Source: Serratia bockelmannii (GTDB lineage Bacteria; Pseudomonadota; Gammaproteobacteria; Enterobacterales; Enterobacteriaceae). From it: a stretch of 64,000 bases of DNA. The notes under the pieces were generated by a model. It was not told where the DNA came from, did not search any database, and saw nothing but the letters and a program-made list of their open reading frames with translations. This document shows, piece after piece, positions 35,226 through 43,004 of this stretch. The stretch covers positions 248,001 through 312,000 of the forward strand of contig NZ_VOUX01000001.1 in assembly GCF_008011855.1 (NCBI RefSeq). The letters run 5' to 3'. A program made the position numbers and the translations under genes. How positions within the stretch are numbered: position 1 is the stretch's first letter; every line of letters begins with the position of its first letter.

Positions 35226-36463
35226 CGTGTCGTCACAATCACCTGCTGGCTGTAGTTCATCGCTTTCTGTTCTGTCTCCTGGCGACTGTCGCCCTTAACG
35301 CCCAGGAAACCGATAATATCGTTCCCCAACGGCGGCCGTTTGATGACGCTGCCGAGCGGTGAAATGATTTTCAGCATGAAGGTGTTCGGATCCTGCGTAA
35401 TGTGTTCAGGGACGCTGATGGTGTCGATCCGCCCAGGCGAGGAGATCAGGCAAAGCGCAAACGTGTGTTTACCGGTTGGCGAATAACACTGGTAGTCCGG
35501 TTTCTGCCCAATCGCCATATCAATGACCGCTTTGATAGGGCAATAGCCGGCGGAGATGCGGGCCATAAAATCGAGGCCGCCGCCGCCAGGCCGGGCGGCA
35601 ATCTCAACGATGTAGGGTTTACCCTGATGGAACCGGATCTCTGCGTGCATCACACTGCGCGTCAGTCCCTGCGCCACGGCACCGGCATGCACCGCGTCAT
35701 GCACGCGTTGCAGATCCAGACCATCAAGAACGGTCGGCGTGTGATGGACATCATCATCAAACGAGTTCCCTTCCAGGGTGACACGATCGACGATGGAGCC
35801 CAGCACCGTGACGCCGTCCCAGGAATAGGCCTCGATCAGAAATTCACGTCCATCCAGATACGACTCGACCAGCAGCGAGTTGGGGCCCAGTACGTCCGTG
35901 ATCCCTTCATTTTTGAATTGGCTCATTTCTGATATGCCGATCAGGGCTTTAGGGAAGAACTCTGCCATTTGTTTAGGCGTGTCGACGCGGTAGACGAATT
36001 GGCTGGCCGAACCCAGTGTGGGTTTGAGGATCACCGGATAACCGAGAGTCGCCGCCGCCTCAAGCGCTTCAGGCAGCGTCGGTGTCAGCCGAAATTCTGG
36101 GTGAGGTGCCTGACCGACACGGTGGGCTTCGCGCATGGCAAGCTTGTTGCGGCTTTTTACCGCCGCCTCAACCGGGATGCTCGGCAGCTGCAGGGCGTCG
36201 GCGATCATGGCCGTGGCGATCACGCTGTTCTCCGCGAAGGTGAACACCCCGTCAAAGTGAAAATCCCGATGCAGCTGTATGGCCAGCGTGGTCAAATCGT
36301 TGATGTCCATGCTGTCGGAAACAAAGAATCGCCCGGCATGCCAGTGATCGCTGTCAGCCACTCCGGACAAGACATACAGCTCAATACCGTGCTGCTCCAC
36401 CTGTTGGTAGCGCGAATTGTAGTAATCACCAAATTGCCCGACTTCAATCGCCAATAATTTCAT
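35222..36463 (-). CDS. ATP-grasp carboxylate-amine ligase of the island cluster
   Basis: A 413-residue ATP-grasp protein of the amino-acid ligase type (BacD/carnosine-synthase-like). Visible marks: an N-terminal pre-ATP-grasp domain (FTFAENSVIATAMIADALQLP), the ATP-binding lobe GYPVILKPTLGSASQFVYRV, SLLVESYLDGREFLIEAY, and the metal-binding HAEIRFHQGKPYIVEIAARPGGGGLDF. It would activate a carboxylate as acyl phosphate and join it to an amine or hydrazine nitrogen, forming an amide. In this operon it is the best candidate for joining the hydrazine building block to another amino acid. It overlaps both neighbours by 4 bp. Confidence 0.85.
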   Translation of the reverse strand: MKLLAIEVGQFGDYYNSRYQQVEQHGIELYVLSGVADSDHWHAGRFFVSDSMDINDLTTLAIQLHRDFHFDGVFTFAENSVIATAMIADALQLPSIPVEAAVKSRNKLAMREAHRVGQAPHPEFRLTPTLPEALEAAATLGYPVILKPTLGSASQFVYRVDTPKQMAEFFPKALIGISEMSQFKNEGITDVLGPNSLLVESYLDGREFLIEAYSWDGVTVLGSIVDRVTLEGNSFDDDVHHTPTVLDGLDLQRVHDAVHAGAVAQGLTRSVMHAEIRFHQGKPYIVEIAARPGGGGLDFMARISAGYCPIKAVIDMAIGQKPDYQCYSPTGKHTFALCLISSPGRIDTISVPEHITQDPNTFMLKIISPLGSVIKRPPLGNDIIGFLGVKGDSRQETEQKAMNYSQQVIVTTR

Positions 36464-37680
36464 TTTGTTTTTCCTTTAAAGACCAGGGTTGATGCCAAAA
36501 GCGCCAGGAAGACCACTGCCAGCGCCAACGCCACATATCCGGCTAGGACAGTGGTGCTATCGACCAGCTCGCCAATGGCGTAGGTCAGTACGACGGCCGA
36601 CGTCAGCCCAATTGCGTTGCTGAAGCCGAAGAAACGGCCGGTGTAATGGGAAGGAATGGTGTTGAACATCAGCGTGCGGCACGAGATACGCGCCAGGCCA
36701 AAACACACGGCACCAAGCGGGAAGAAGACCATCAGCCACGGCAACGTAAATTGCGGCTGCAGGGCAATAAATGCCGCATTCGCCACGTAGCCGAACATGA
36801 CTATCGTCAGTAAGGAAAAGCGCTTCTGCAGGAATGGTGTCATGGCGGCGGCGATGGCCACCCCTACGCCGGCCAGTGCATCAACCACACCCAGAACGCC
36901 GGCGCCGGAGGCAAAATGTTTGGTGACCAACAGCACCAACAGCATATTGCTGACCGTCACGATGATGTTGCCGACTCCATACAGCAGCATCAGCCAGGGT
37001 TTTCTCACGGCGGGTAAGGTTGTGGCCGGCACTGGTTCAGAGGCGGTACCGCCTTCGGGCGCTTCATCTGATCCCTGTACACGCGGCGTCAGCATGAAAA
37101 ACAGCGCCGCACTGGCGATGAAGGTGATGGTGTTCAGCACAAACACGAAATCCACACCAATCAGCTGGATCAGAAACCCACCGATCGCCACCGATGTCAA
37201 AGCACCAATTTGCACTGCCATTTCGAGTTTGGCATTGAATGCGGCCATTCTGCCCGACTCTACCGAGTCTTTGATGATGGCGTTATTGGCCGGGAAGAAC
37301 ATAGCCATGGTCATGGACAGCATAAAGCTGCAGACAAAGATGACCATCGAAGGATCGGTGAATGTATTGATGCCGGCCAAAACGCCAATGACGATGGCCG
37401 CGTTGACTACGTTGGTAATGATGCAGATCTTCTTTCTGTCGTAGGTATCGGATAACTTGCCGAACAACACCGAGAAAAAGGCTTGCGGTAGTGCGATCAG
37501 AATGAACAGCGTGCCCACGGCTTTCGCCGTTCCCATGCTCTGTGAAATGATCAGCGCGTTGGCGATGGTGAGTATTCCGCTCCCCAGAGTGGAAACCAGC
37601 GACGCGGCAAGGATTAGATTTTCGTTTCTTTTGCTGATCTGACGGGTTGTGACGTTCAGCAAAATGGTTTCATTACTCAT
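36460..37680 (-). CDS. MFS efflux transporter of the island cluster
   Basis: A 406-residue protein with about twelve hydrophobic segments, of the major facilitator superfamily. The motif after the second segment (LFGKLSDTYDRKKICIITNVVNAA) is the MFS motif A, as in drug and siderophore exporters such as the EntS-like group. Overlapping the FAD enzyme and the ATP-grasp gene by 4 bp each, it probably exports the cluster product and gives self-protection; substrate direction is inferred from context. Confidence 0.83.
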   Translation of the reverse strand: MSNETILLNVTTRQISKRNENLILAASLVSTLGSGILTIANALIISQSMGTAKAVGTLFILIALPQAFFSVLFGKLSDTYDRKKICIITNVVNAAIVIGVLAGINTFTDPSMVIFVCSFMLSMTMAMFFPANNAIIKDSVESGRMAAFNAKLEMAVQIGALTSVAIGGFLIQLIGVDFVFVLNTITFIASAALFFMLTPRVQGSDEAPEGGTASEPVPATTLPAVRKPWLMLLYGVGNIIVTVSNMLLVLLVTKHFASGAGVLGVVDALAGVGVAIAAAMTPFLQKRFSLLTIVMFGYVANAAFIALQPQFTLPWLMVFFPLGAVCFGLARISCRTLMFNTIPSHYTGRFFGFSNAIGLTSAVVLTYAIGELVDSTTVLAGYVALALAVVFLALLASTLVFKGKTK

Positions 37681-38732
37681 TCGTTAACTCCGTGAATGAC
37701 ATACTGGCTGATCTGCTCGGACAGCGCCGGGGCGATCTTAAAAATAGAGGCATCGCACGCTTCAACGGCGATGCATCCGGTGACATCGTGCCGGCCCCAG
37801 TAAGCAGTGCCTTGCCGTTTTTCAGCCGGCAATTCAAAGTAGGGCGACACGACGACATCCACCTGGTCGTATTTAACGCGTAGTCGGTCAAGCAAATACC
37901 GCTTACACACCTGCAGGTCGTGACTGTCTGGCGGCATCGAGTAGGAAAATCGACTGGCGCTCACTTTAAGCACCCGACGTTCCGGCGACGGTACACACCA
38001 TGATCGCTGTTCATCTCCCATCGTCAGCACCGGCTTTAACAAGCACGCACGGGCATCGTTGAGGTGCACGTCAAGGTGTACCTGATATTGCGGCGCCGGA
38101 GCGACGCCTGACCGGCCAATGTGTCGGGTGAGAGGACGGCTCGCCGTGCAAATCACCGCCGTGTAGCTTTTACGCTCACCGTTAACACTAAAATGCCTCC
38201 CCTCCCGAATGGTGCCGAGATCTACACGCGTATGCGGTTTCAACACGATGCTTCCCGTGTTTGCCAGCGCCTGGCACAAATGTGCATACACCTTTTGTGC
38301 ATCGAGAAGAATGGCGTCATGGCCGACGAAGAGCCGTCGATTGGCACTGGGCATGCGCAACAGGCTGCTCTGTGTCGACAACACGGGATCCTGGATGTCA
38401 TAACCTATCGCCAGCGCGTCATACAGCTGCACCAAACGACGACAATCGGCGTCATCCACCACACGAATGGATTGCGTCTGACAACCGGCTGTCTCGCTGC
38501 CGGCGTCGATGAGTTGGCGCCAGAAAGCAAGCGAGCGCGCAGCCAGCGGTTGCAACGCGGCATTGTTTTCGTGCGCGTGTTTCCACAAACGGCCATGTGC
38601 CCACGACAGATTGGCAGCGTTCGGAATGGCGGCGGCATCATACAGCTCAACGCTTGCGCCCTTACGGGCGCAAGCCAGCGCAGTCATGACGCCGGTAATG
38701 CCGGCCCCGATGATGGCGATGTTAGGACGCAT
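37677..38732 (-). CDS. FAD-dependent amine/amino-acid oxidase (DAO family) of the island cluster
   Basis: A 351-residue flavoprotein. The Rossmann motif IAIIGAGITGVMTALACARKGASVELYD opens the protein, and the body (LSWAHGRLWKHAHENNAALQPLAARSLAFWRQL) is of the glycine/D-amino-acid oxidase family. The ATG at 38732 overlaps the MetRS-like stop by 11 bp; the frame extends further but without family sequence. In the s56-p1 pathway a DAO-like flavoprotein oxidatively cleaves the lysine-derived hydrazine adduct to free the hydrazino acid; the same role is proposed here from the company it keeps. Confidence 0.8.
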   Translation of the reverse strand: MRPNIAIIGAGITGVMTALACARKGASVELYDAAAIPNAANLSWAHGRLWKHAHENNAALQPLAARSLAFWRQLIDAGSETAGCQTQSIRVVDDADCRRLVQLYDALAIGYDIQDPVLSTQSSLLRMPSANRRLFVGHDAILLDAQKVYAHLCQALANTGSIVLKPHTRVDLGTIREGRHFSVNGERKSYTAVICTASRPLTRHIGRSGVAPAPQYQVHLDVHLNDARACLLKPVLTMGDEQRSWCVPSPERRVLKVSASRFSYSMPPDSHDLQVCKRYLLDRLRVKYDQVDVVVSPYFELPAEKRQGTAYWGRHDVTGCIAVEACDASIFKIAPALSEQISQYVIHGVNE

Positions 38733-40266
38733 ATGACCCACTGTTGGTGAATGTGGCGATCGGCGGCAGTTCAGGCAAGGCCCATTGTTCACTGCCGTTC
38801 AGCGGATTGGCATTCACGATAGCGTGGTGGAGGTCAATCATGATCAACCCCAGGCCGTCGACGAGGACCCGTAACTGTTGATTAATTGCCTTCAGGCTGA
38901 TATCGCTTTCTTCCGCAACCAGCTCCTGCAAGCGCCCAATATGGTGCAGGCACCAGTCAGCCAATCGGCTTTGGCTGAACGTCTCGAGACGACAGGGCAG
39001 AGCCAGGCGCTGACGCATGGTGTCCACCAGCAGAGGAGTATTGGCCTCATCGTCATTCTGGCGCAATTCCCAGCGTTGCGTGGCGTATGCACGGGCAAGC
39101 GCATTCCAGGCGGAAATCAGTCGTTCGTTAAGGATTTGACTGAGGGCATCCCGGCTGAAATTGTTCCGGTTGTGTTCCGGACTGGTCAGGCAAAGATAGA
39201 AACGGGCATAGTCGCGAGGCAGGTTTTTTACCAGATCGCTGGCCCAGATCAAATGGCCGCGGCTGGTCGAAAATTTGGCATTTTCCAGCTCGTAAAACTC
39301 ATTGGGCACGATGGTGTCAGGCAACAGATACTTACCCTCATGCGCCATCAGCAAGGCAAGATGCGTCACTCCCCAAAAATAGGAGTTGTCGAAGCCGAGG
39401 AAATACGCCAGGCGATTGCCTGTTTCAGCACGCCAGGTTGCATCCGTCGGCGCCGCGTTGTTTTCGCCACAGGCGTTGCAGTACATCGATGCCGGCATCC
39501 CCTCCGCCCAGGCGTTGAGCACTTGCCCCTCCGTGCCGGGAAAATGCGATGGCAATCCCCAGGCAATGGGGTAAGTGATAGGGAAATCGATCAGCTCTCG
39601 GCTGAACAGCTCCGTCATTAGCTGAAGAATGTGCGGGCGCCAGCTGCCTTTTTTCGCGGCGTAATAACGCTCCAGCTCGGCCCTGTATGCCTCCACCGGG
39701 AACACCAGGATCTCCGTTTCTCTGTACTCCAGTGATTCGTAGGGGGGCAATGTCGCCACCGGGTTTTTTAATCCATCAAAGTTGTTGGGGTGTCCGCAAC
39801 TTTCACACAATCCACCGCGGGACTGCGCTAGGCAGGTCGGGCATTCACCGGACACGAACGACTCCACCATAAACGTATTGCGGTGTGTCGAGTACGGCAG
39901 TTTGACGGTTTTGAGCCGGAACTTGCCCTGCTCATGTAGGGGAGACAAAAAGGCGTAGACCATTTCTTTATAGCCGTCATCGAACGGGGCATAGCCATCC
40001 AGCTCGACTCCCCAGTCATTCAGGCTTTGCCTGATGTCGTCGGCAGCCTGACGGCATAAATTTTCCGGGGATGTGCCCAGTTTGTAGGCGCTGGTGACAA
40101 CATAGGTTTGGCTGTCATCAGTGCCGGTCGCGTAGTTGACGCGCTCTCCGGTCAGGCGCAGGTAGCGAGCGTAAATATCGCCGGCCAAGTAAGGCCCGGC
40201 CATGTGGCCAACGTGCAGATCGCCATTGGGCGTGGGCGGTGGGGCAATAACGAGTGTTTTAGACAT
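38722..40266 (-). CDS. Methionyl-tRNA-synthetase-like enzyme, probable hydrazine synthetase activating domain
   Basis: A 514-residue class I synthetase-like protein of the MetRS type. The HIGH motif appears as PNGDLHVGHMAGPYL (about 13-27), the zinc-knuckle region as CPTCLAQSRGGLCESCGHP, and the KMSKS region as AKFSTSRGH. It keeps the catalytic core but lacks the C-terminal tRNA-binding extension of housekeeping MetG, and the family core is divergent. In a cluster with an N-hydroxylase and a cupin it most likely adenylates an amino acid and loads it on the hydroxylamine oxygen without tRNA, as in Spb38/Tri28. It overlaps the cupin by 8 bp and the FAD gene by 11 bp. Confidence 0.85.
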   Translation of the reverse strand: MSKTLVIAPPPTPNGDLHVGHMAGPYLAGDIYARYLRLTGERVNYATGTDDSQTYVVTSAYKLGTSPENLCRQAADDIRQSLNDWGVELDGYAPFDDGYKEMVYAFLSPLHEQGKFRLKTVKLPYSTHRNTFMVESFVSGECPTCLAQSRGGLCESCGHPNNFDGLKNPVATLPPYESLEYRETEILVFPVEAYRAELERYYAAKKGSWRPHILQLMTELFSRELIDFPITYPIAWGLPSHFPGTEGQVLNAWAEGMPASMYCNACGENNAAPTDATWRAETGNRLAYFLGFDNSYFWGVTHLALLMAHEGKYLLPDTIVPNEFYELENAKFSTSRGHLIWASDLVKNLPRDYARFYLCLTSPEHNRNNFSRDALSQILNERLISAWNALARAYATQRWELRQNDDEANTPLLVDTMRQRLALPCRLETFSQSRLADWCLHHIGRLQELVAEESDISLKAINQQLRVLVDGLGLIMIDLHHAIVNANPLNGSEQWALPELPPIATFTNSGSYAS

Positions 40267-40645
40267 GGTCTGACACCTGATTTTTTTGTTGATGACGTTG
40301 AGCAAAACGTGAGGACATCTCCTCATCCCACCAAATGCTGTACATTTCGAACGGCTCGGGGCTTTCATTGAGCACGCAATGCCGGGTGAATGGCGGGAAT
40401 TGAACGGTGTCGCCGGCTTTAAAACGCGTTTTTTCACCTTCGCACACAATAAATGCCTCACCTTTAATGGCGACGAATATTTCGTATTCGTGGTGATCAT
40501 GCGGTGTCGAAGACGTGCCAGGTGCAATAACGCACCATGAACTTTCAAACGGCGCGTTCAGTTCGGGCCACGGCATCAAACGCTGGGCGTGCAGATTGTT
40601 CTCGAATCGCATAGAGGTGCGATCAAGTGGTTTAAAAGAATGCAT
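40259..40645 (-). CDS. Small cupin, probable N-N bond-forming partner
   Basis: A 128-residue single cupin domain. The metal-binding motif is PHDHHEYEIFVAIKGEAFI (two or three His and a Glu) with the second motif GDTVQFPPFTRHCVLN providing the last His. In actinomycete hydrazine synthetases a zinc cupin domain is fused to a MetRS-like domain and rearranges the amino-acyl ester of N-hydroxylysine to an N-N bonded product. Here the cupin is a separate gene directly ahead of, and overlapping by 8 bp, the MetRS-like gene, so the two are likely made in equal amounts and act as a complex. Confidence 0.85.
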   Translation of the reverse strand: MHSFKPLDRTSMRFENNLHAQRLMPWPELNAPFESSWCVIAPGTSSTPHDHHEYEIFVAIKGEAFIVCEGEKTRFKAGDTVQFPPFTRHCVLNESPEPFEMYSIWWDEEMSSRFAQRHQQKNQVSDHV

Positions 40646-40660
40646 TTTTTTTCCCTAAAA

Positions 40661-41905
40661 TCAGGCCGTGATATCGTCAATAATTTCTTTTGAACGGAAA
40701 GCCAGTACACTCAACAACGAATCCGCAATGCCATGCGTGTTTTCGTTAACTCCCTGCAGATGCAGAGAAACGCCGGGGGAATAGGGCAATACAGCACGGT
40801 AATTGCGGTCGACACAGATTTTTTCGATATCAAGATGATTTGACAGGCTGTCGAAGAGTGTCGGTGTTTTATTCTTATATCCTGTACCCAGCAACACTAC
40901 GTCAAAACGCGCAGAGTGTGAGTGGCCTGACTTGTTATCTTTCCAGGTGATCAGTACGCCGCCGTCATCATCTACCGCATGTAAAATATCGCATTGCGTC
41001 AGCATTACCGCCCGATTTTCGCCACGCAACTCCTGCAAATAATGGAAACGGTAGAGCCCAGATAAAGTTGATGGCGCCACGCCGGAATAGTTGGTGGTAT
41101 GCATCGCCGCCAGGGTCTTTTCACGAGTCTCATTGTCACAATTGAAATACGTGTTGATATAGTCATTCTGAAATAACGTATTGGTGAATTGACTGCCTTC
41201 ATAATTCACCAGCCCGATGGAGCGCATGATCATGGTGATATTGGCCGTGGGGAAATGCTCAAGGCAGGATTGATACATTTCGGCACTGCTTTGCGCGCCG
41301 CCAATTACCGCGATACGGTTAACTCTACCGCACTTCATTTGTTCGAGAGCCGTCAGGAAATTGGCACTATGGATCACATTATCCGGTGAGACATGCTCAA
41401 ACACAGCCGGGATATTGAGGTCGCGGCCAGCCCCAAAAATCAGACGGTGGGCGCGGTAACTGTCGCCATTTTCAACGGTTACGTGCCAGCCAGTAATTTG
41501 CCCTTCCGATGCAAGTTCCGGTCTGACTGCCACTACTTTGCTGTTGTAAATAACCTGTGTTTTCTCCAGGCCATCCGCTACCCACTGCAAATAATCCGAA
41601 ATCTCTTTACGGTAGGGGTTAAACGTCTGCAGGTTGACAAAACTGTCCAGGCGTTTGGTTTTATGCAAAAAATTGAGAAAGCTGAACCGGCTGGTCGGAT
41701 CACGCTGCGTGACCAGATCTTTCAGAAAGGAAACCTGAGACTGCGCTTCAGGAAATAACATTCCCCTATGCCAACAAACAGAAGTGTCTTTTTCCAGAAT
41801 GAGAGAAGAGTTGATGTTGTGAACTTCAGCACATTCTTCAAGTGCGACACCTACAGCGAGGTTTGATGGGCCGCAGCCAATCATTAATAGATCGGTGTGT
41901 TGCAT
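40661..41905 (-). CDS. Amino-acid side-chain N-hydroxylase (lysine/ornithine N-monooxygenase family)
   Basis: A 414-residue flavin monooxygenase of the IucD/PvdA/SidA family. Marks: FAD motif MIGCGPSNLAVGVAL (about 8-22), substrate-region FLKDLVTQRDPTSRFSFLNFLH, NADPH motif RIAVIGGAQSSAEMYQ, LLGTGY, and the C-terminal HGIADSLLSVLAFR block. It would make N-hydroxylysine or N-hydroxyornithine. No siderophore synthetase lies near, so an ordinary hydroxamate siderophore is unlikely; the neighbours point to hydrazine formation. It is the first gene of the seven-gene operon, 15 bp ahead of the cupin. Confidence 0.9.
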   Translation of the reverse strand: MQHTDLLMIGCGPSNLAVGVALEECAEVHNINSSLILEKDTSVCWHRGMLFPEAQSQVSFLKDLVTQRDPTSRFSFLNFLHKTKRLDSFVNLQTFNPYRKEISDYLQWVADGLEKTQVIYNSKVVAVRPELASEGQITGWHVTVENGDSYRAHRLIFGAGRDLNIPAVFEHVSPDNVIHSANFLTALEQMKCGRVNRIAVIGGAQSSAEMYQSCLEHFPTANITMIMRSIGLVNYEGSQFTNTLFQNDYINTYFNCDNETREKTLAAMHTTNYSGVAPSTLSGLYRFHYLQELRGENRAVMLTQCDILHAVDDDGGVLITWKDNKSGHSHSARFDVVLLGTGYKNKTPTLFDSLSNHLDIEKICVDRNYRAVLPYSPGVSLHLQGVNENTHGIADSLLSVLAFRSKEIIDDITA

Positions 41906-42378
41906 TAAATTTTTCCTAAATCCATTTTGTGTATAGCAAACTCCGCATTATTGATTGCGAATGATTGCCACCTGTCATTTCCCTGGGATAAAGATTTTGA
42001 CGCTAATTATATTATTTATAACGACCACACTTTTGGTGCGCGGAAAGAAACTAGCACTCCGTAAAATGACAAACAATACACATAAAGCTACAAACGTTAA
42101 CTTCAGAGTAACATTTTGGAATGTGCTTTAGCGGCAGGATGATCCGTATGTATGAACAGTATTTCTTAGGGTTGTTTAAAAACTAAGTAGTAGAATTAAT
42201 TCATGGTGCTATAAATTTAATGAATGTTTACTATTTTTTTATAATTATAACTGATCATGTAGTGAAAGAGGTTTTGCTGTATAGTAATGCCTTAGAAGGA
42301 GTAACCCCACCATATCGACAGGCTTGATATACTAATCAGGTCATGATAGAGAAAAGAGATAATGAGGTGGTAAACCGT
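41906..42378. promoter_or_regulatory. AT-rich divergent control region of the island operon
   Basis: A 473-bp gene-free stretch, the most AT-rich in the window. It must hold the promoter of the seven-gene operon (minus strand; a TATACA box at 41930-41935 is a weak -10 candidate) and of the divergent NIPSNAP-like gene. Two GATTGC words one helical turn apart (41953-41958, 41963-41968) may be part of a regulator site. AT-tracts of this kind are often silenced by H-NS. Confidence 0.6.
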
Positions 42379-42738
42379 ATGACAACAGTGATAGAAGTGC
42401 TCCAATACACGTTAAAACCCGGCACAGGCGCTGCATTTCACGATATTATGAAAGAACAGAGTGTACCTCTGCACCTGAAAATTGGGGTGAAAGTATTACG
42501 CTTTGGTAATTCACTCCATGATCCTGATAATTATTATCTGGTGCGGTCATTTCTAAACGAGTCAGAAATGGAAAGTCAGCTTACTCAATTTTATGCTGAT
42601 GCCCGCTGGCGTGAAGGCCCACGCAGTGTGATCGTTAATATGATCAGCGGCAGCCATCGTGTGGTCATGCCGGCTGAACCGTTGATCAAATACGCACTCG
42701 GTGATAATGAGAGCGGCAACCCATTTCCATTCCGGTGA
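42379..42738 (+). CDS. NIPSNAP-like dimeric alpha/beta-barrel protein
   Basis: A 119-residue protein whose pattern matches the NIPSNAP / dimeric ferredoxin-like group: VIEVLQYTLKPGTGAAFHDIM, SVPLHLKIGVKVLRFGNSLHDPDNYYLVRSF, FYADARWREGPRSVIVNMI. I take the ATG at 42379 because of GAGGTGG upstream; an in-frame ATG lies 12 codons earlier with a poor ribosome site. It is the only island gene on the plus strand, divergent from the biosynthetic operon. Its role is unknown; relatives appear in biosynthetic clusters as small-molecule-handling proteins. Confidence 0.7.
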   Translation: MTTVIEVLQYTLKPGTGAAFHDIMKEQSVPLHLKIGVKVLRFGNSLHDPDNYYLVRSFLNESEMESQLTQFYADARWREGPRSVIVNMISGSHRVVMPAEPLIKYALGDNESGNPFPFR

Positions 42739-42893
42739 GCTTGTTGCCGAATCTAATATCTTTTCGTCTTATATTGCAATAAGGCTGGGTAGCTTCAATT
42801 TCTGCCAGAGGCATTTTACTTTCACAAACGTATTGGAAAATATATTGTGCCACGATTTTCCAACACCGACCTCTCAAGCTACTAATGACGAAG

Positions 42894-43004
42894 CCGTCAC
42901 GCCCCGCCGCACACTTCGCAGTGCGGATCCTTCGGCAGCTTCATCTCGCGGAACTGCATGCTCATCGCATCGAACATCAACAGCTTGCCGCGCAGCGGCT
43001 GACC
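42894..43004. repeat. Right copy of the moeB-end direct repeat
   Basis: The same 111 bp as at 34092-34202, here the true 3' end of moeB, including the Cys codons of the C-terminal zinc site (CEVCGG) and the stop. It marks the right border of the island. Confidence 0.95.

Larger units (their letters stand above)
34092..43004. mobile_element. 8.8-kb genomic island flanked by 111-bp direct repeats of the moeB 3' end
   Basis: Two identical 111-bp sequences bound this segment, 8802 bp apart. The right one is the true end of moeB including its stop codon; the left one is a stranded copy directly after the ybiT terminator. Removing one repeat plus the interior would rejoin ybiT and moeB cleanly. 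The interior is a single biosynthetic-type operon with a lower GC content than the flanks, lowest near both ends. No integrase, transposase or inverted terminal repeat is present, so the mechanism is unresolved. The island character is seen directly; acquisition by transfer is inferred. Confidence 0.85.

Noticed and set aside
38722-40266. Second housekeeping methionyl-tRNA synthetase
   Set aside because: It lacks the C-terminal extension of MetG, is divergent, and is locked by overlaps into an operon with a cupin and N-hydroxylase, so tRNA charging is unlikely to be its role.
40661-41905. Hydroxamate siderophore locus
   Set aside because: The N-hydroxylase alone would suggest it, but there is no acyltransferase, NIS or NRPS synthetase, receptor or clear Fur box nearby.
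41949-41969. Fur box upstream of the N-hydroxylase gene
   Set aside because: GATTGC repeats resemble fragments of a Fur site, but matches to the 19-bp consensus are too few.
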